A stretch of 64,000 bases of DNA from Streptomyces niger (GTDB taxonomy: Bacteria; Actinomycetota; Actinomycetes; Streptomycetales; Streptomycetaceae), in the NCBI RefSeq assembly GCF_000718305.1, contig NZ_JOFQ01000004.1, positions 372,001-436,000 of the forward strand. Reading direction: 5' to 3'. Positions 19,160-30,469 of the stretch are shown here, piece by piece (positions within the stretch are counted from its first letter, which is position 1; each line of letters begins with the position of its first letter). The translations under genes and the position numbers were made by a program. The notes beneath the pieces are model-generated. The model was not told the origin of the DNA. It ran no database searches and saw only the letters and a program-made list of their open reading frames with translations.

Positions 19160-20567
19160 CGTTGTCCCCCTTTCCGTTCTTTCCGTTCTTTCCGCTTTCG
19201 TCACTGTCAGTATTGACCCCGCCACTGACAATCAGTTCGCGATCTTGGTGGCGCGGCCGCCTGCGCGGTACCGGTGGCAAGGTCTGGCCGGGCAGCGGAG
19301 GTACGGGGAAGCCGCCGGCCATCGGGTCGAAGGGCTCCTCGGCGAGGGGCTTCTCCTCCTCCTTCTCGCCCTTGCGGAAGAAGTCCGCGACGAGGGAGAT
19401 CAGCAGCAGGGCGACCGCGGCGCCGCCGACGTACAGCACGATCCGCTGGAAGTCGTAGCCCTCGTTGCGCAGCGCCCGCACGGTCGCGACCAGCATCAGC
19501 CAGACCATGGAGACCGGGATGAGGACCTTCCAGCCCAGCTTCATGAACTGGTCGTAGCGGACGCGCGGGAGCGTGCCGCGCAGCCAGATGAAGAAGAAGA
19601 GCAGCAGCTGGATCTTGATGGTGAACCAGAGCAGCGGCCACCAGCCGTGGTTCGCGCCCTCCCAGAAGGTGCTGATCGGCCAGGGGGCGCGCCAGCCGCC
19701 GAGGAAGAGGGTGGTCGCGACGGCCGAGACGGTGACCATGTTGACGTACTCGGCCAGCATGAACATCGCGAACTTGATGGAGGAGTACTCCGTGTTGAAG
19801 CCGCCGACCAGGTCGCCTTCGGACTCCGGCATGTCGAACGGCGCACGGTTGGTCTCGCCGACCATCGCCACGATGTAGATCAGGAAGGAGACCGGCAGCA
19901 GCGCGACGTACCAGGTGCTCTGCTGCCCGTCGACGATCGCCGAGGTGGACATCGAGCCGGAGTAGAGGAACACCGACGCGAAGGCCATGCCCATCGCGAT
20001 CTCGTAAGAGATCATCTGGGCGCACGAGCGGAGCCCGCCGAGCAGCGGGTACGTCGAGCCCGAGGACCAGCCGGCGAGCACGATGCCGTAGATGCCGACC
20101 GAGGCCGTGGCCAGGATGTAGAGCAGGGCGATCGGCAGGTCGGTCAGCTGCATCGGCGTGCGGTGGCCGAAGATCGAGATCTCGTTGTCGGCCGGGCCGA
20201 ACGGGATGACGGCGAACGCCATGAACGCCGGGATGGCCGCGACGACCGGGGCGAGGACGTACACCGCCTTGTCGGCCCGCTTGACGACCACGTCCTCCTT
20301 CAGCATCAGCTTGATGCCGTCCGCGAGGGACTGGAGCATGCCCCAGGGGCCGTGCCGGTTGGGCCCGATGCGCAGCTGCATCCAGGCGACGACCTTGCGC
20401 TCCCAGACGATCGAGAAGAGCACGGTCAGCATCAGGAACGCGAAGCAGAAGACCGCCTTGATGGCCACCAGCCACCACGGGTCGCGCCCGAAGACGCTCA
20501 GGTCCTCGGCGGCCAGCGCGATGCGGTCCGCGCCGAGCGCCAGCTGTTCCGCGGCGAGGTTCATCAT
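19152..20567 (-). CDS. nuoH: NADH-quinone oxidoreductase subunit H
   Basis: Eight-helix membrane subunit that forms the quinone-binding chamber with NuoB and NuoD. Typical landmarks are [21 protein letters not shown], the [11 protein letters not shown] loop and the acidic [19 protein letters not shown] loop of the E-channel. The 471-residue product carries about 70 extra C-terminal residues, hydrophilic and ending in a GKNGKNGKG run, beyond the conserved part. Start overlaps the nuoG stop; two adjacent ATGs (20567 and 20564) both fit the GGAGG upstream. Confidence 0.96.
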   Translation of the reverse strand: MMNLAAEQLALGADRIALAAEDLSVFGRDPWWLVAIKAVFCFAFLMLTVLFSIVWERKVVAWMQLRIGPNRHGPWGMLQSLADGIKLMLKEDVVVKRADKAVYVLAPVVAAIPAFMAFAVIPFGPADNEISIFGHRTPMQLTDLPIALLYILATASVGIYGIVLAGWSSGSTYPLLGGLRSCAQMISYEIAMGMAFASVFLYSGSMSTSAIVDGQQSTWYVALLPVSFLIYIVAMVGETNRAPFDMPESEGDLVGGFNTEYSSIKFAMFMLAEYVNMVTVSAVATTLFLGGWRAPWPISTFWEGANHGWWPLLWFTIKIQLLLFFFIWLRGTLPRVRYDQFMKLGWKVLIPVSMVWLMLVATVRALRNEGYDFQRIVLYVGGAAVALLLISLVADFFRKGEKEEEKPLAEEPFDPMAGGFPVPPLPGQTLPPVPRRRPRHQDRELIVSGGVNTDSDESGKNGKNGKGDNGV

Positions 20568-23106
20568 TCCGCCACCTCCGTGCCGTCCGCCGGGGCCGCC
20601 GGGCCCGCGGTCATCGCGGCGACCGTCACCAGGTCACCGGGGTTCGCTCCGGTGTCGTGCGCGACGCCGCCCCCCTGGGAGTTGAGCGGCAGCCACACCA
20701 CCCGGTCGGGCATCTCGCTGACCTGGAGGGGGAACGTCACCGCGCCCTGCGGCCCGGCGACCCGCACCTCCGCGCCGTCCTTCAGGCCCGCCTCGGCGGC
20801 GGTGGCGGCGGACATCCGGGCCACCGCGGCGTGCCGCGTACCGGCCAGCGCCGGGTCGCCCTCCTGCATCCGCCCGAGGTCCAGCAGCAGCCGGTGCCCG
20901 GCGAGCACCGCCTCCCCGGCGCCCGGCCGGGGCAGCCCCCGCGTCTCGGTACCGGCGAGCACGTCAGCGGTGGCGCGCGGCCCGTCCCAGCCGCCGAGCC
21001 GGTCCAGCTCCGCGCGTACGGCGCGGATGTCCGGCAGCGCCAGGCCCGGCACCGTCTCGTCCGCTGCGGACATGGCGTCCGCCAGCATGTGCAGCACGCG
21101 CGCATCGGGGAGCAGGTGGCGGCGCGTCATCTGGTCCGGCTTGAGCGCGGCCTCGAAGGGCCGTGCCCGCCCCTCCCAGTTGAGGAACGTACCGGCCTTC
21201 TCCACGACGGCCGCGACCGGCAGCACCACGTCGGCCCGGCGCGTGACCTCACTGGGCCGCTGCTCCAGGCTGACCAGGAAGCCGACCGCGTCCAGCGCCT
21301 CGACCGCGCGCCGCGGGTCGGGCAGGTCCTCGACCCCGACACCGGCCACCACCAGAGCGTTCAGCTCGCCGGTGGCCGCGGCCTCCAGGATCTGTCCGGT
21401 GTCCCGGCCGGGCCGCTGCGGCAGCGCGGCCACGCCCCAGGCGCGGGCGACCTCGTCGCGGGCGCGCGGGTCGGTCGCGGGCCGGCCGCCGGGCAGCAGT
21501 CCGGCGAGCGCGCCCGCCTCGACGGCGCCCCGCTCGCCCGCCCGGCGCGGGATCCACACGAGCTGCGCACCGGTGGCCGAGGCGGCGCGTACGGCGGCGG
21601 TGAGCGCGCCCGGTACCGCGGCCAGCCGCTCGCCGACGACGATCACCGAGCCTTCGGCCCGCAGCGCCTCGGCCGCGGCCTGGCCCTCACCTTCGAGTCC
21701 GACCCCGCCCGCCAGCGCGTCCAGCCACTCCGTCTCCGTGCCGGGCGCGGCCGGCAGCAGCGTGCCGCCCGCCTTGATGAGGCCGCGGGTGGCGTACGAA
21801 GCGAGCCCGAAGGTCCGCTGGCCACTCTTGCGGTGCGCCTTGCGCAGCCGCAGGAAGACGCCGGGCGCCTCCTCCTCGGCCTCGATGCCGGCCAGCAGGA
21901 CGGCCGGCGCCGCCTCCAGAGACCGGTACGTCATTCCCTGCCCGTCCAGGTCGCGGCCGTGGCCCGCCACTCGTGCGGCGAGGAAGCCGGCCTCTTCGGA
22001 GCTGTGCGCCCGGGCCCGGAAGTCGATGTCGTCCGTGTCGAGGACGGCCCGGGCGAACTTGGCGTACGCGTAGGAGTCCTCGACGGTGAGCCGGCCGCCG
22101 GTCAGCACGCCGGCCCGGCCGCGCGCCGCCAGCAGCCCGCGGGCCGCGGCCTCCAGCGCCTCGGGCCAGCTCGCCGGGGTCAGTTCACCCGTCTCGGCGT
22201 CCCGCACGAGCGGCGTCTCCAGCCGGTCGGGCAGCTGCCCGTACCGGAAGGCGAACCGCCCCTTGTCGCACATCCACTCCTCGTTGACCTCGGGGTCGTC
22301 GGCCGCGAGCCGCCGCATGACCTTGCCGCGCCGGTGGTCCGTACGCGTCGCGCAGCCGCCCGCGCAGTGCTCGCACACGGACGGCGAGGAGACCAGGTCG
22401 AAGGGGCGGGAGCGGAACCGGTACGCCGCCGAGGTCAGCGCGCCGACCGGGCAGATCTGGATGGTGTTGCCGGAGAAGTACGACTCGAACGGGTCGCCCT
22501 CACCCGTACCGACCTGCTGCAGCGCGCCGCGCTCGATCAGCTCGATCATCGGGTCGCCGGCGACCTGGTTGGAGAAGCGGGTGCAGCGGGCGCAGAGCAC
22601 GCAGCGCTCGCGGTCCAGCAGCACCTGCTGGGAGATCGGCACCGGCTTCTCGTAGGTGCGCTTCTTCCCTTCGAAACGCGAGTCGGCCTGCCCGGCGGAC
22701 ATGGCCTGGTTCTGCAGCGGGCACTCGCCGCCCTTGTCGCAGACCGGGCAGTCCAGCGGGTGGTTGATGAGCAGCAGCTCCATCACGCCGCGCTGCGCCT
22801 TCTCGGCGACCGGCGAGGTGAGCTGGGACTTCACGACCATGCCGTCGGTGCAGGTGATCGTGCAGGACGCCATGGGCTTGCGCTGGCCCTCGACCTCCAC
22901 GATGCACTGGCGGCAGGCGCCGGCCGGGTCCAGCAGCGGGTGGTCGCAGAAGCGCGGAATCTCGATACCGAGCATTTCGGCGGCCCGGATGACGAGGGTC
23001 CCCTTGGGCACGCTGATCTCGATGCCGTCGATGGTCAGCGTGACGAGATCTTCGGGCGGAACCGCCGCCTCGCCGCCCCCGGAGGCCGCGCTGTTGGTGG
23101 TCACTG

Positions 23107-23110
<4 letters not shown>
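20564..23110 (-). CDS. nuoG: NADH-quinone oxidoreductase subunit G
   Basis: Largest peripheral subunit of complex I, 848 residues: N-terminal [2Fe-2S] domain (Cys 55, 66, 69, 83), the HxxxCxxCxxxxxC cluster (His117, Cys121, 124, 130), a CxxCxxC...C cluster (Cys 170, 173, 176, 220), then a molybdopterin-oxidoreductase-like domain. A further set Cys246, 249, 253 and 281 fits CxxCxxxCx27C, the motif of the optional off-pathway N7 cluster. ATG at 23110 has GGAGG seven bases upstream and overlaps the nuoF stop (ATGA). Confidence 0.96.
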
Positions 23111-24482
<1,372 letters not shown>

Positions 24483-24483
<1 letters not shown>

Positions 24484-25370
24484 CACTCCCCCTCCTCAGC
24501 GGCGGGTCCGGAAGGATGGTGGGGGTCGCTGGCCGAGGTGTCGCGCGGTGCGTCGTGCGAGCTGGGGTGCGTCGGCGGAGCCTCCCCCGGCGCCCCGGCC
24601 GGTGCGACCGGCGCCCCGGCCGGCGCGGCCTCGTCCGTCCGACGGTCGCCGTCGCGCGGTGCGACGACGTGGTCCGTGCCGCCCGGCAGTTCCTCGCCCC
24701 TGGCCAGCCGGAGCCCGACGAGCGAGGCGTGCCCGGCGCCGCCGGTGGCCTCGACCGCGCCCTCCCGCTGGTCGGGGAAGCCGGCCAGGATGCGCGCGGT
24801 GTCCTTGTACGTGCACAGGGGCGCGCCGCGGGTCGGTGCGACGGGCCGCCCGGCCCGCAGATCGTCGACCAGCTGCTTGGCGCTGTCCGGCGTCTGGTTG
24901 TCGAAGAACTCCCAGTTGACCATCACGACGGGCGCGTAGTCGCAGGCGGCGTTGCACTCGATGTGTTCGAGGGTGACCTTGCCGTCGGCGGTGGTCTCGT
25001 TGTTGCCGACGCCGAGGTGTTCCTTCAGCTCGTCGAAGATCGCGTCGCCGCCCATGACGGCGCAGAGCGTGTTGGTGCACACCCCGACCTGGTAGTCGCC
25101 GCTCGGCTTGCGGCGGTACATCGTGTAGAAGGTCGAGACGGCCGTGACCTCGGCGGTCGTCAGGTCCAGCATTTCCGCGCAGAAGCGGATGCCGGTCCGG
25201 GTGACGTGGCCTTCCTCGGACTGGACCAGGTGCAGCAGCGGCAGCAGGGCCGAGCGCGAGCCGGGGTAGCGGGCGATCACCTCCTTCGCGTCCGCTTCGA
25301 GCCGGGCCCGTACGTCGGCCGGGTAATCGGGGGCGGGGAGCTGCGGCATCCCCAAACTGACGTCTGTCAC
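24483..25370 (-). CDS. nuoE: NADH-quinone oxidoreductase subunit E with long C-terminal extension
   Basis: Thioredoxin-fold [2Fe-2S] (N1a) subunit. The four ligands are in CTNTLC (Cys 98, 103) and CNAAC (Cys 139, 143). The conserved domain ends near residue 200; a further ~95 residues are Ala/Pro/Asp-rich and look disordered, making the protein (295 residues) far longer than the 166-residue E. coli NuoE. GTG start at 25370 overlaps the nuoD stop (GTGA) with GGGAGG nine bases before it. Confidence 0.95.
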
Positions 25371-26689
25371 CGGTCGACGCCTCCCATCACGGGGTCGATG
25401 GACGCGACGGCGACGATGACGTCGGCGACCTGGCCGCCTTCGCACATGGCCGCCATGGCCTGCAGGTTGGTGAAGGAGGGGTCGCGGAAGTGGACGCGGT
25501 AGGGGCGGGTGCCGCCGTCGCTGACCGCGTGCACGCCCAGCTCGCCCTTGGGGGACTCCACGGCCGTGTACGCCTGTCCCGGCGGGACGCGGAAGCCCTC
25601 CGTCACCAGCTTGAAGTGGTGGATCAGGGCCTCCATGGAGGTGCCCATGATCTTCTTGATGTGGTCCAGGGAGTTGCCGAGGCCGTCCGGGCCGAGCGCG
25701 AGCTGCGCGGGCCAGGCGATCTTCTTGTCCCCGACCATGACCGGACCCGGCTCCAGCCGGTCCAGGCACTGCTCGATGATGCGCAGCGACTGCCGCATCT
25801 CCTCCAGGCGGAGCAGGAAGCGGCCGTAGGCGTCGCAGGTGTCGGTGGTCGGGACCTCGAAGTCGTAGGTCTCGTACCCGCAGTACGGGTTGCTCTTGCG
25901 CAGGTCGTGCGGGAGGCCGGCGGAGCGCAGGACCGGGCCGGTGGCGCCGGTGGCCAGGCAGCCGGCCAGGTCCAGGTGGCCGATGCCCTGCATGCGGCCC
26001 TTGAAGACCGGGTTGCCGGTGGCGAGCTTGTCGTACTCCGGGAGGTTCTTGCGCATCTTCTTCACGAAGGCGCGTACCTGGTCGACGGTGCCGGGCGGCA
26101 GGTCCTGGGCGAGGCCGCCGGGCCGGACGTACGCGTGGTTCATGCGCAGGCCGGTGATCAGCTCGTAGATGTCCAGGACCAGTTCGCGGTCGCGGAAGCC
26201 GTAGATCATGATCGTGGTGGCGCCGAGCTCCATGCCGCCGGTGGCGATGCACACCAGGTGGGAGGAGAGTCGGTTCAGCTCCATCAGCATCACGCGGATG
26301 ATCGAGGCCCGGTCCGGGATGTCGTCCTCGATACCGAGCAGCTTCTCCACGGCCAGGCAGTACGCCGTCTCGTTGAAGAACGGCGTCAGGTAGTCCATCC
26401 GCGTGACGAAGGTCGTGCCCTGGGTCCACGTCCGGTATTCGAGGTTCTTCTCGATGCCGGTGTGGAGGTAGCCGATGCCGCAGCGGGCCTCGGTGACGGT
26501 CTCGCCGTCGATCTCCAGGATGAGCCGGAGCACGCCGTGCGTGGAGGGGTGCTGCGGGCCCATGTTGACGACGATGCGCTCGTCGTCGGCCTTGGCCGCG
26601 GCCTCGACGACCTCATCCCAGTCGCCGCCGGTGACCGTGTAGACGGTGCCCTCGGTGGTCTCGCGAGGGGTTGCCGGGGAAGTAGTCAT
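25367..26689 (-). CDS. nuoD: NADH-quinone oxidoreductase subunit D
   Basis: 49-kDa-type subunit, descended from the hydrogenase large subunit, which forms the quinone head-group site together with NuoB. The quinone-site motif [14 protein letters not shown] lies near residues 40-53, with the histidine and a downstream tyrosine in the conserved positions; [18 protein letters not shown] follows. 440 residues. ATG at 26689 shares one base with the nuoC stop (TGATG). NuoC and NuoD are separate genes here, unlike the fused E. coli nuoCD. Confidence 0.97.
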   Translation of the reverse strand: MTTSPATPRETTEGTVYTVTGGDWDEVVEAAAKADDERIVVNMGPQHPSTHGVLRLILEIDGETVTEARCGIGYLHTGIEKNLEYRTWTQGTTFVTRMDYLTPFFNETAYCLAVEKLLGIEDDIPDRASIIRVMLMELNRLSSHLVCIATGGMELGATTIMIYGFRDRELVLDIYELITGLRMNHAYVRPGGLAQDLPPGTVDQVRAFVKKMRKNLPEYDKLATGNPVFKGRMQGIGHLDLAGCLATGATGPVLRSAGLPHDLRKSNPYCGYETYDFEVPTTDTCDAYGRFLLRLEEMRQSLRIIEQCLDRLEPGPVMVGDKKIAWPAQLALGPDGLGNSLDHIKKIMGTSMEALIHHFKLVTEGFRVPPGQAYTAVESPKGELGVHAVSDGGTRPYRVHFRDPSFTNLQAMAAMCEGGQVADVIVAVASIDPVMGGVDR

Positions 26690-27450
26690 CAGGTGTACGA
26701 CCTCCGCTGGTCGGGAGCCGGGATCTGGGCGCCCTTGTACTCGACGGGGATACCGCCGAGCGGGTAGTCCTTGCGCTGCGGGAAGCCCTGCCAGTCGTCC
26801 GGCATCATGATTCGGGTGAGTGCCGGGTGGCCGTCGAAGATCAGCCCGAAGAAGTCGTAGACCTCGCGCTCGTGCCAGTCGTTGGTCGGGTAGACGCTCA
26901 CGATCGACGGGATGTGCGGGTCGGCGTCGGGTGCGGAGACCTCCAGCCGGATCAGCCGGGTATGGGTGAGCGACCGCAGGTGGTAGACGGCGTGCAGCTC
27001 GCGGCCCTTGTCGCCGGGGAAGTGCACGGCGCTGACGCCGGTGCACAGCTCGAAGCGGAGCGCCGGGTCGTCGCGGAGCGTCTTCGCGACCACCGGCAGG
27101 AACTCCCGCTCGATGTGGAAGGTCAGCTCACCGCGGTCCACGACGGTCTTCTCGATGACGTTCTCGGGGACCAGGCCCTGCTCGTCCAGCGCGCCTTCGA
27201 GCTCGTCCGCGACCTCGTCGAAGTACCCGCCGTACGGCCGGGAGGTGGCTCCGGGCAGCCGTACGGTCCGTACGAGGCCGCCGTAGCCCGAGGTGTCGCC
27301 GCCGTTGTTCGCGCCGAACATGCCGCGGCGGACGCCGATGACCTCGCCGTGGTCGCCGCGCTGGCCGGGGAGGTTCTGCGCGTTGAGGTCCTGGTCCGGG
27401 TTGACCCCGTTGGCCCCCGCGCCGTGCGTGCCGTTGTCCGGGTTGCTCAC
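26689..27450 (-). CDS. nuoC: NADH-quinone oxidoreductase subunit C
   Basis: 30-kDa-type structural subunit of the peripheral arm. The family signature, [20 protein letters not shown] followed by [15 protein letters not shown], is complete near the C-terminus. The first ~60 residues form an Asn/Gly-rich tail not found in short NuoC proteins. 253 residues from the GTG at 27450, overlapping the nuoB stop (GTGA). Confidence 0.95.
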   Translation of the reverse strand: MSNPDNGTHGAGANGVNPDQDLNAQNLPGQRGDHGEVIGVRRGMFGANNGGDTSGYGGLVRTVRLPGATSRPYGGYFDEVADELEGALDEQGLVPENVIEKTVVDRGELTFHIEREFLPVVAKTLRDDPALRFELCTGVSAVHFPGDKGRELHAVYHLRSLTHTRLIRLEVSAPDADPHIPSIVSVYPTNDWHEREVYDFFGLIFDGHPALTRIMMPDDWQGFPQRKDYPLGGIPVEYKGAQIPAPDQRRSYT

Positions 27451-28001
27451 CGCAGCAGTCCCTTCATCTCGATCGTCGGGAGTGCCTTGAGCGCCGCCTC
27501 CTCCGCCTCGCGGGCCGCTTCCTCGGCGTTGACCCCGAGCTTGGAACCCTGGATCTTCTCGTGGAGCTTGAGGATGGCGTCCATGAGCATCTCCGGGCGC
27601 GGCGGGCAGCCCGGGAGGTAGATGTCGACCGGGACGATGTGGTCGACGCCCTGCACGATGGCGTAGTTGTTGAACATGCCGCCCGAGGAGGCGCACACGC
27701 CCATGGAGATGACCCACTTCGGGTTCGGCATCTGGTCGTAGACCTGGCGCAGGACGGGCGCCATCTTCTGGCTGACCCGGCCGGCCACGATCATCAGGTC
27801 GGCCTGGCGCGGGGAGCCGCGGAAGACCTCCATGCCGAAACGGGCCAGGTCGTAGCGGCCCGCGCCGGTGGTCATCATCTCGATGGCGCAGCACGCGAGC
27901 CCGAACGTCGCCGGGAAGACCGATGACTTGCGCACCCAGCCCGCGGCCTGTTCGACGGTGCTCAGCAGAAAGCCGCTGGGCAGCTTCTCTTCAAGTCCCA
28001 T
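27447..28001 (-). CDS. nuoB: NADH-quinone oxidoreductase subunit B
   Basis: Carries the terminal [4Fe-4S] cluster N2, which reduces quinone. Ligands are the tandem Cys37-Cys38 in LACCAIEMM, Cys103 in GVCASSGG and Cys132 in PGCPPRPE, all in place. 184 residues from the ATG at 28001, with AGGGG upstream; 10 nt after the nuoA stop, the widest gap in the proximal part of the operon apart from nuoK-nuoL. Confidence 0.97.
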   Translation of the reverse strand: MGLEEKLPSGFLLSTVEQAAGWVRKSSVFPATFGLACCAIEMMTTGAGRYDLARFGMEVFRGSPRQADLMIVAGRVSQKMAPVLRQVYDQMPNPKWVISMGVCASSGGMFNNYAIVQGVDHIVPVDIYLPGCPPRPEMLMDAILKLHEKIQGSKLGVNAEEAAREAEEAALKALPTIEMKGLLR

Positions 28002-28011
28002 TGGGTGACCC

Positions 28012-28371
28012 CTAGTCCCATTCCAGGCCGCCGCGGCGCCAGACGTAGGCGTAGGCGACGAAGACGGTGAGCGCGAAGAGGAGCATCTCGACGAGCCCGA
28101 ACAGCCCCAGGGCGTCGAAGGTGACGGCCCAGGGGTAGAGGAAGACGATCTCGATGTCGAAGACGATGAAGAGCATCGCCGTCAGGTAGTACTTGATCGG
28201 AAAGCGACCGCCGCCTGAAGGCTGTGGAGTCGGCTCGATCCCGCATTCGTACGCTTCGAGCTTGGCCCGGTTGTAGCGCCTGGGTCCGACGAGCGTGGCC
28301 ATGACGACGGAGAAGATCGCAAAGCCTGCCCCGAGGGCTCCCAGTACGAGGATGGGCGCATAGGCGTTCAC
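28012..28371 (-). CDS. nuoA: NADH-quinone oxidoreductase subunit A
   Basis: First gene of the complex I operon; 119-residue three-helix membrane subunit. The loop [16 protein letters not shown] with the conserved cysteine, and [24 protein letters not shown], are diagnostic. GTG at 28371 ([11 protein letters not shown]) is chosen because it matches family starts and has GAGG/GGGAG upstream; a longer frame to 28497 would run through the Rex-like operator. Confidence 0.96.
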   Translation of the reverse strand: MNAYAPILVLGALGAGFAIFSVVMATLVGPRRYNRAKLEAYECGIEPTPQPSGGGRFPIKYYLTAMLFIVFDIEIVFLYPWAVTFDALGLFGLVEMLLFALTVFVAYAYVWRRGGLEWD

Positions 28372-28462
28372 CGTCCTCGCTCCCTTCAGTCGACGATGAC
28401 TGGTTGGCGGTCCGGCCCCGGGCCCGTTCACTCCTCGACGGAACTCGACAGAGATCACGTCT

Positions 28463-28480
28463 ATGTGAGGCAGTTCACAA
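28463..28480 (-). promoter_or_regulatory. candidate Rex (redox repressor) operator upstream of nuoA
   Basis: On the minus strand the 18 bases read TTGTGAACTGCCTCACAT, matching 12 of 14 defined positions of the Rex consensus TTGTGAANNNNTTCACAA, with one half-site perfect. It ends 92 nt upstream of the nuoA start. A TAGGAT -10-like hexamer (minus strand, 28501-28496) lies 16 bases upstream, so the operator would fall just downstream of a possible transcription start. Rex senses NADH/NAD+ and represses respiratory genes in Streptomyces. Confidence 0.72.
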
Positions 28481-28501
28481 GCCCTGGCCGCCTGCATCCT
28501 A

Positions 28502-29096
28502 TGCCCGTGAGTCTGTGATCTGCGACACGGGGTGCAACAACGACTTTGTGATCTCCACCACCTGACGAAGGATCATGAAGTCGGATGAGCCGTGATCTTC
28601 GCACCGGAAGCGTTCGGGTGATCACTTCACGTGACAAAACCAGCAGTCACCCCTGGTCAGAAGGGTGCCTCCACTATCAAGAGTCACGCACCGCAAGCAA
28701 ATTGGTGTTGGACACCGTCAACTGATAGAGCGTGCCCACCCGTCCGCGTGACCCAGCCGTGACCTCGCCGTGATCGTCGGTACGTGCATTGCTTCACGAG
28801 CGCGCATCACGAGGACATAACGGTCACTCAGGAGTGAGCTATCCCACGCGACTCACATCTCTAAAACCTTGACGGCGGGGAAGCATTGGCGAGTCGGTTG
28901 CGAAGGTGGTAAGTGCCGTGCCGGCGCGCATCGAGCGGTAAATGCCGTGCGCAGGAACATGATCACGAAATTCGGACACCGATCGGGGCGACTCATCGCT
29001 GGCCGATTGGCCCGTTTTATTCATCGTGTACGCGTCAAAAGTGGTGCACACCACCTTTGTTGGCAGCAACCTGTGGCTCCTGATAGCCGTGGTGCC
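28502..29096. other. long non-coding region between nuoA and the NlpC/P60 gene
   Basis: About 600 nt without a credible gene, markedly less GC-rich than its surroundings. GTGATC or GATCAC recurs (near 28515, 28548, 28592, 28618, 28771), TCACGTGA is a palindrome at 28627-28634, and a 14-nt direct repeat (GGTAAGTGCCGTGC at 28908-28921, one mismatch at 28937-28950) occurs about 150-190 nt before the endopeptidase start. It probably holds both divergent promoters and a long 5' leader. I could not match it to the c-di-AMP (ydaO) riboswitch that precedes other actinobacterial NlpC/P60 genes. Confidence 0.6.
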
Positions 29097-29912
29097 ATGT
29101 CCCCGAACGCACTCATACCCAGCCACCGGAAGCCCCGCCGCTCCGCGACCTCGCGGGCCGTGCGCGCAGGGTTCACCGGTGGCATCCTCACGCTGGCGGT
29201 GACCGGTACCGCCGTTCCCGCGAACGCCACCGCTGAGAAGCCGGCCTCCGAGACCCAGGAGCTGCCGACCATCACCGCCGCGCTCGCGACGTCCGTGGCG
29301 AAGACCGCGGACACCACCCAGCAGGTTGCGGACCAGTACGAGCTGCAGGCAGCGCAGGACGCGGTCTTCACCAAGGCCGACAAGGCCGCGCAGAAGGCCA
29401 AGGACAAGGCCGTCGAGGCCAAGCGCAAGGCCGAGGCAGAGAAGAAGGCCGCGGCGGCCCGCAAGGCCAAGGAGGCCGAGCAGGCCCGCGCTTCGCGCTC
29501 CGCCGACCGCGGCCCCCTGCTGTCCGCCTCCGCCTCGGTGGACACCGGCTCGCTCACCGGCTCCACCGCCTCCCTGGTGAGCTTCCTCAAGGCCCAGGTC
29601 GGCAAGGCGTACGTGAGCGGCGCGACCGGCCCGTCCGCGTACGACTGCTCCGGCCTCACCCAGGCCGCCTTCCGGCAGATCGGCGTCGACCTGCCGCGCG
29701 TCTCCCAGGACCAGTCGACCGCCGGCACCCAGGTGGGCCTGGACAACCTCCAGGTGGGGGACATCCTCTACTGGGGCAGCGCGGGCAGCGCGTACCACGT
29801 CGCGGTCTACATCGGCGGCGGCCAGTTCATCGGCGCGCAGAACTCCAGCACGGGCGTCGTGCAGCGCGACATGAGCTACGACCAGCCCACGGGCGCCGTC
29901 CGCGTCCGCTGA
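29097..29912 (+). CDS. secreted NlpC/P60 family peptidoglycan endopeptidase
   Basis: 271-residue cell-wall hydrolase. Arg-rich N-terminus and hydrophobic segment (about residues 22-42) with likely cleavage after ANA or ATA near 44-46; a Lys/Ala/Glu coiled coil at about 90-135; Ser/Thr linker; C-terminal NlpC/P60 domain with catalytic Cys184 in YDCSGL and His234 in YHVAVYIGG. Enzymes of this family cut the D-Glu-diamino-acid bond in stem peptides. ATG at 29097 fits the signal peptide although the ribosome site is weak; the frame is open further upstream without support. Divergent from nuoA. Confidence 0.9.
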   Translation: MSPNALIPSHRKPRRSATSRAVRAGFTGGILTLAVTGTAVPANATAEKPASETQELPTITAALATSVAKTADTTQQVADQYELQAAQDAVFTKADKAAQKAKDKAVEAKRKAEAEKKAAAARKAKEAEQARASRSADRGPLLSASASVDTGSLTGSTASLVSFLKAQVGKAYVSGATGPSAYDCSGLTQAAFRQIGVDLPRVSQDQSTAGTQVGLDNLQVGDILYWGSAGSAYHVAVYIGGGQFIGAQNSSTGVVQRDMSYDQPTGAVRVR

Positions 29913-29933
29913 CCCCTTCAGGGCTCGCACACA

Positions 29934-29981
29934 GGCGAAAGGGCCGCCGTTCCCCCGCTCGGGAACGACGGCCCTTTCGCC
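29934..29981. terminator. 21-bp stem terminator
   Basis: Arms 29934-29954 and 29961-29981 pair over 21 positions with one mismatch and a six-base loop. It lies between the convergent endopeptidase and monooxygenase genes and probably serves both. Confidence 0.85.
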
Positions 29982-30013
29982 GCAATACGCCGCTTTCGGG
30001 CGGTTCCGCGCCC

Positions 30014-30340
30014 CTACTGACGCGGCGTGACCTCGGCCATTTCGCCCCAGCCGGTGCCCTCGGTCTCCACGTTGATGATTTCCGGGGTGCTCGCGACGAG
30101 GCCGGACATCAGCTCGATGGCCTCCTTGAAGTGGTCGGACTGCACGTGCGCGGCGCCCGCCTCCTGGCCGGCGAAGGCCTCCAGCAGCACGAACTGGTGC
30201 GGGTTGTCCGCGCTCCGGGACCACTCGAAGAAGATGTTGCCCGGCTCCGCACGGGTGGCGAGCGTGAAGGGCTCGGTCAGCGACAGCCACTCGTCGCTCT
30301 TCTCCGGCCGGACGGTGAACTTCACAGCGATGAAAATCAT
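30014..30340 (-). CDS. putative quinol/antibiotic-biosynthesis-type monooxygenase (ABM domain)
   Basis: 108-residue ferredoxin-like alpha/beta protein of the ABM superfamily (YgiN, ActVA-Orf6 relatives). Typical are the strand MIFIAVKFTVRPEKSDEWL at the start, EPGNIFFEWSRSADNPHQFVLLEAF, and the H-F motif HVQSDHFKEAI. Members are small cofactor-free oxygenases or haem-degrading enzymes acting as dimers. ATG at 30340 fits the family start; the ribosome site is weak. No biosynthetic cluster surrounds it, so a quinol-oxygenase-like housekeeping role is as likely as any. Confidence 0.82.
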   Translation of the reverse strand: MIFIAVKFTVRPEKSDEWLSLTEPFTLATRAEPGNIFFEWSRSADNPHQFVLLEAFAGQEAGAAHVQSDHFKEAIELMSGLVASTPEIINVETEGTGWGEMAEVTPRQ

Positions 30341-30393
30341 GCGACCACTGTGCGCTCGCGGCGGCGCCGTCGCGAGCCGGCGCGGCCGCCTTT

Positions 30394-30435
30394 CCACCGA
30401 TGCCGGAAAACCCGCCACCGATGCCGGGAAACCCG
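30394..30435. repeat. 21-bp tandem duplication
   Basis: Two adjacent 21-nt units (30394-30414 and 30415-30435) differ at one base; each reads CCACCGATGCCGG then A/G-AAACCCG. It sits in the 129-nt gap between the IclR gene's stop and the monooxygenase start. Confidence 0.75.
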
Positions 30436-30469
30436 CCGCCCGGCACGCGCCCCGTACCGGTAGCGCCGC

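Noticed and set aside
28860..29096. c-di-AMP (ydaO) riboswitch before the NlpC/P60 gene
   Set aside because: The expected conserved core blocks could not be found in the leader; only unrelated direct repeats are seen.
30014..30340. Polyketide tailoring monooxygenase marking a biosynthetic cluster
   Set aside because: No polyketide, peptide or terpene synthase genes nearby; the small family also has housekeeping members.
30340..30469. Collagen-like small gene in the 21-bp tandem duplication
   Set aside because: Only two units, no ribosome site, and the frame is not maintained beyond the repeat.
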